Part shown: positions 6,847 through 8,448 of the stretch, piece by piece
Layout of the letters: every line of letters begins with the position of its first letter
How positions within the stretch are numbered: position 1 is the stretch's first letter
Origin: Methylococcaceae bacterium
Lineage (GTDB): Bacteria; Pseudomonadota; Gammaproteobacteria; Methylococcales; Methylomonadaceae
Assembly (NCBI GenBank): GCA_947506075.1
Contig: CANNNN010000098.1
Coordinates: forward strand, 1 to 8,448
Direction of reading: 5' to 3'
DNA: 8,448 bases
Program-made: the position numbers and the translations under genes
Notes under the pieces: generated by a model
What the model saw: only the letters and a program-made list of their open reading frames with translations
Told to the model about the DNA's origin: nothing
The model's database searches: none

Positions 6847-8361
6847 TCACTCTTCCCTGGATTTACTAGTAAACGCTTTTTTAATCTGCGTAAACTCCGC
6901 CAACTGGGCTTCAACCTGACCGTTAAATGAGTCCGGCTGATAAACGCCCTGTTCGTTGACTCCGCCTGCTTGCATTCCTGACAATAACTCAATAGCCTCG
7001 TCCACATGGCTTACGGCATAAATGTTAAATTGGCCAGATTGAGCCGCATGCACCACATCCCAGCGCAACATCAAATGCTTGATATTGGTGGCGGGAATGA
7101 TAACACCCTGAGTGCCGGTCAAACCTTTTTTAGCGCAAATATCGAAGAAGCCTTCAATTTTTTCGTTGACCCCGCCTATAGGTTGAACATTTCCCAATTG
7201 ATTGACCGAGCCGGTAATCGCCAGCTCCTGCCGTAACGGAATCTGGGCAATCGACGATAAAATAGTACAAAGCTCAGCCAGAGAGGCACTGTCGCCTTCA
7301 ACATGCCCGTAGGATTGTTCGAAAACCAGGCTGGCCGATACCGAGAACGGCGTTTTTCGGGAATACCGCGCAGCGATAAAACTCGATAGGATCAACACGC
7401 CTTTTGAATGAAGAGCGCCGCCCAGTTCGGTTTCACGTTCAATATCGACCACTTTTCCGCTGCCCAAGCGAGTGGTCGCGGTGATCCTTGACGGCTGGCC
7501 GAAACTGAATTCGCCTAATTGCAATACCGATAGACCGTTGACCTGACCTGTGACCTTGCCTTCGGTGTCGATTAATACCGTGCCTCTATGGATGTGCTCA
7601 TACAGTTTTTCCCTGAGCTTATCCAAGCGATGCGTTTTATGATCAATGGCCTGCTGAACGTCGCTATTGGCGATATGTTCATGACCGTTATTTTCCGCCC
7701 AATAATCCGCTTCTGTTAATAAATCGGTGATACTGCGCAGATGAGTCAGCAGTTTTTCAGCGTCACCACTCATTCTGGAACTGTGTTCTATGACCCTGGC
7801 GACGGCGTTTAAACTGAGCGGCTTTAACTTTTCGCGTCTGGCGATGGTGGCCAGTAAGCGCGCATAATCATGATCGCTATTTTCTCTGGTCACCGAGGTA
7901 TCAAAGTCGGCTGCTATTTTAAAAAGATCGTGAAACTCGGGGTCATACTCGCAAAGCAAATAATAAATCAGCGGCTCACCGATCAGGATCAGTTTTAAAT
8001 TTAGCGGTATCGGTTCCGGTTCCAGCGATGAGGCGCTGATCAGGCTGAGCGCCCGTTCCAGCGATTCGATACGAATTTCGCCGGATTGCAAAGTTCTTTT
8101 AAGTGTATCCCAGGCATAAGGCTGAACCAGCAGTTTTCGGGCATCGATAATCAGATAGCCGCCGTTAGCCTTATGCAGTGCGCCGGGTTTGATCATCGTA
8201 AAATCGGTGACCAGCGACCCCATATAGGCCTGATGATCGATACGGCCTATTAAATTACTGTAATTCGGATGATCTTCGTAAATAACCGGAGCCGACTTCT
8301 TATTACTAAAATCCACCATCAGGTTGACGTAATAGCGTTTAAACCATTCCATTACACACAA
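6847..8361 (-). CDS. Lon-like (LonB/AAA_32-type) ATP-dependent protease, 5'-truncated
   Basis: The product matches the Lon-like family with an AAA_32-type ATPase followed by a Lon proteolytic domain. Diagnostic stretches are RYYVNLMVD (9-17), NLIGRIDHQAYMGSLVTDFT (36-55), GALHKANGGYLIIDARKLL (60-78), and SLEPEPIPLNLKLILIGEP (112-130). The catalytic dyad is Ser358 in EGDSAS and Lys401 in GGVNEKIEG. Family members are around 800 residues (from memory). This frame has 504, with the conserved match beginning almost at its first residue, so some 300 N-terminal residues, including the expected Walker A loop, are missing. Upstream in frame there is a TGA after 11 codons (around 8395-8397), and the TTG at 8361 is probably only an artefact of the break. 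A presumed IS4-type element adjoins the 5' side. The remnant is likely non-functional as an ATP-driven protease, although the protease fold itself looks intact. Confidence 0.88.
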   Translation of the reverse strand: MCVMEWFKRYYVNLMVDFSNKKSAPVIYEDHPNYSNLIGRIDHQAYMGSLVTDFTMIKPGALHKANGGYLIIDARKLLVQPYAWDTLKRTLQSGEIRIESLERALSLISASSLEPEPIPLNLKLILIGEPLIYYLLCEYDPEFHDLFKIAADFDTSVTRENSDHDYARLLATIARREKLKPLSLNAVARVIEHSSRMSGDAEKLLTHLRSITDLLTEADYWAENNGHEHIANSDVQQAIDHKTHRLDKLREKLYEHIHRGTVLIDTEGKVTGQVNGLSVLQLGEFSFGQPSRITATTRLGSGKVVDIERETELGGALHSKGVLILSSFIAARYSRKTPFSVSASLVFEQSYGHVEGDSASLAELCTILSSIAQIPLRQELAITGSVNQLGNVQPIGGVNEKIEGFFDICAKKGLTGTQGVIIPATNIKHLMLRWDVVHAAQSGQFNIYAVSHVDEAIELLSGMQAGGVNEQGVYQPDSFNGQVEAQLAEFTQIKKAFTSKSREE

Positions 8362-8448
8362 CTTTACAGTGATGCGATAAAATAATAAATTTCAATTACC
8401 ATTATTACCATCGTGAGCTGGGCAGCAGAAGAATTTAAGAGCATAGAC
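8345..8448 (+). mobile_element. Left end of a putative IS4-family insertion sequence (rest outside window)
   Basis: Between the broken Lon-like gene and the right edge lies sequence that belongs to neither. TTACACACAACT at 8352-8363 matches, at 10 of 12 positions, the inner part of the Tn5/IS50 outside end as I remember it (TTATACACAAGT). A 19-base terminal repeat would then begin near 8345, exactly where the Lon-family coding trace stops. The outer seven bases agree poorly, so the boundary is tentative within about 8345-8365. The element's transposase start follows roughly 50 bases further in, a normal distance for such IS elements. The other end and target duplication are not visible. Confidence 0.45.
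8413..8448 (+). CDS. Start of a putative IS4-family transposase (3' part outside window)
   Basis: Twelve codons from GTG at 8413 read (V/M)SWAAEEFKSID and stay open to the window end. The W-A-x-E-E-F-x-x-x-D pattern is what I recognise as the N-terminal DNA-binding segment of IS4-family (IS50-like) transposases, which usually continues LGDxRLxxR. An in-frame TAA at 8386-8388 limits the upstream extension. No good ribosome-binding site precedes the GTG, which is common for poorly translated transposases but leaves the start uncertain. With only 12 residues visible the assignment rests on this motif and on the adjacent gene truncation. Confidence 0.55.
   Translation, partial: MSWAAEEFKSID

Noticed and set aside
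7006..7236. Plus-strand 76-codon frame opposite the Lon-like gene
   Set aside because: It lies opposite the highly conserved catalytic region of the protease and is best explained as a shadow frame.
1..8448. Composite transposon formed by the two flanking IS elements
   Set aside because: The left element is IS66-family and the right one looks IS4-like. Unrelated ends cannot mobilise the interval together, and the genes between are core housekeeping genes.

Overview
The window reads as a chromosomal stretch of a gammaproteobacterium. The strongest clue is the yoaA-tsaB gene pair, which has the same order and 4-base overlap style as in enterobacteria and relatives. Moderate GC, an abundance of IS elements and short dispersed-looking palindromes would suit a methanotroph-like Methylococcales genome, but that narrower assignment is a guess. 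No RNA gene, CRISPR array or phage module was seen.

Layout, left to right. (1) 1-1225: right-hand part of an IS66-family element carrying the 3' portion of its DDE transposase gene (tnpC). (2) 1226-1445: directly against the IS end lies the C-terminal Fis-type helix-turn-helix of a sigma-54-dependent (NtrC-type) activator. Its receiver and AAA+ portions are missing, which suggests that the IS66 inserted into, or deleted up to, that gene. (3) 4839-1521, minus strand: a likely operon of a YoaA/DinG-type iron-sulfur DNA helicase, TsaB (tRNA threonylcarbamoyladenosine synthesis, overlapping the helicase stop by 4 bases) and a DUF599 membrane protein 62 bases further on. (4) 4840-5112: a divergent intergenic region holding three 9-base direct repeat units and a 24-base palindrome, a possible operator. 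(5) 5113-6720, plus strand: a Tat-exported CueO-like multicopper oxidase with all copper ligands and a short, very Met/Gly-rich insert encoded by G-rich DNA. (6) 6721-6846: a convergent gap with a perfect 11-bp-stem GC hairpin. (7) 8361-6847, minus strand: the C-terminal two thirds of a Lon-like (LonB/AAA_32-type) protease with its Ser-Lys dyad. The N-terminal part expected for the family is absent. (8) about 8345-8448: the first 12 codons of what looks like an IS4-family transposase, reading out of the window. This element probably explains the truncated protease gene.

The central genes are housekeeping (replication/repair helicase, tRNA modification) plus periplasmic copper handling, and they do not form one obvious pathway. 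The main story of the window is IS-mediated damage at both ends: a truncated bacterial enhancer-binding protein on the left and a decapitated Lon-like protease on the right. I did not find a convincing new multi-gene system. The most checkable novelties are the two IS junctions, the palindrome upstream of the oxidase and the two candidate dispersed repeats.
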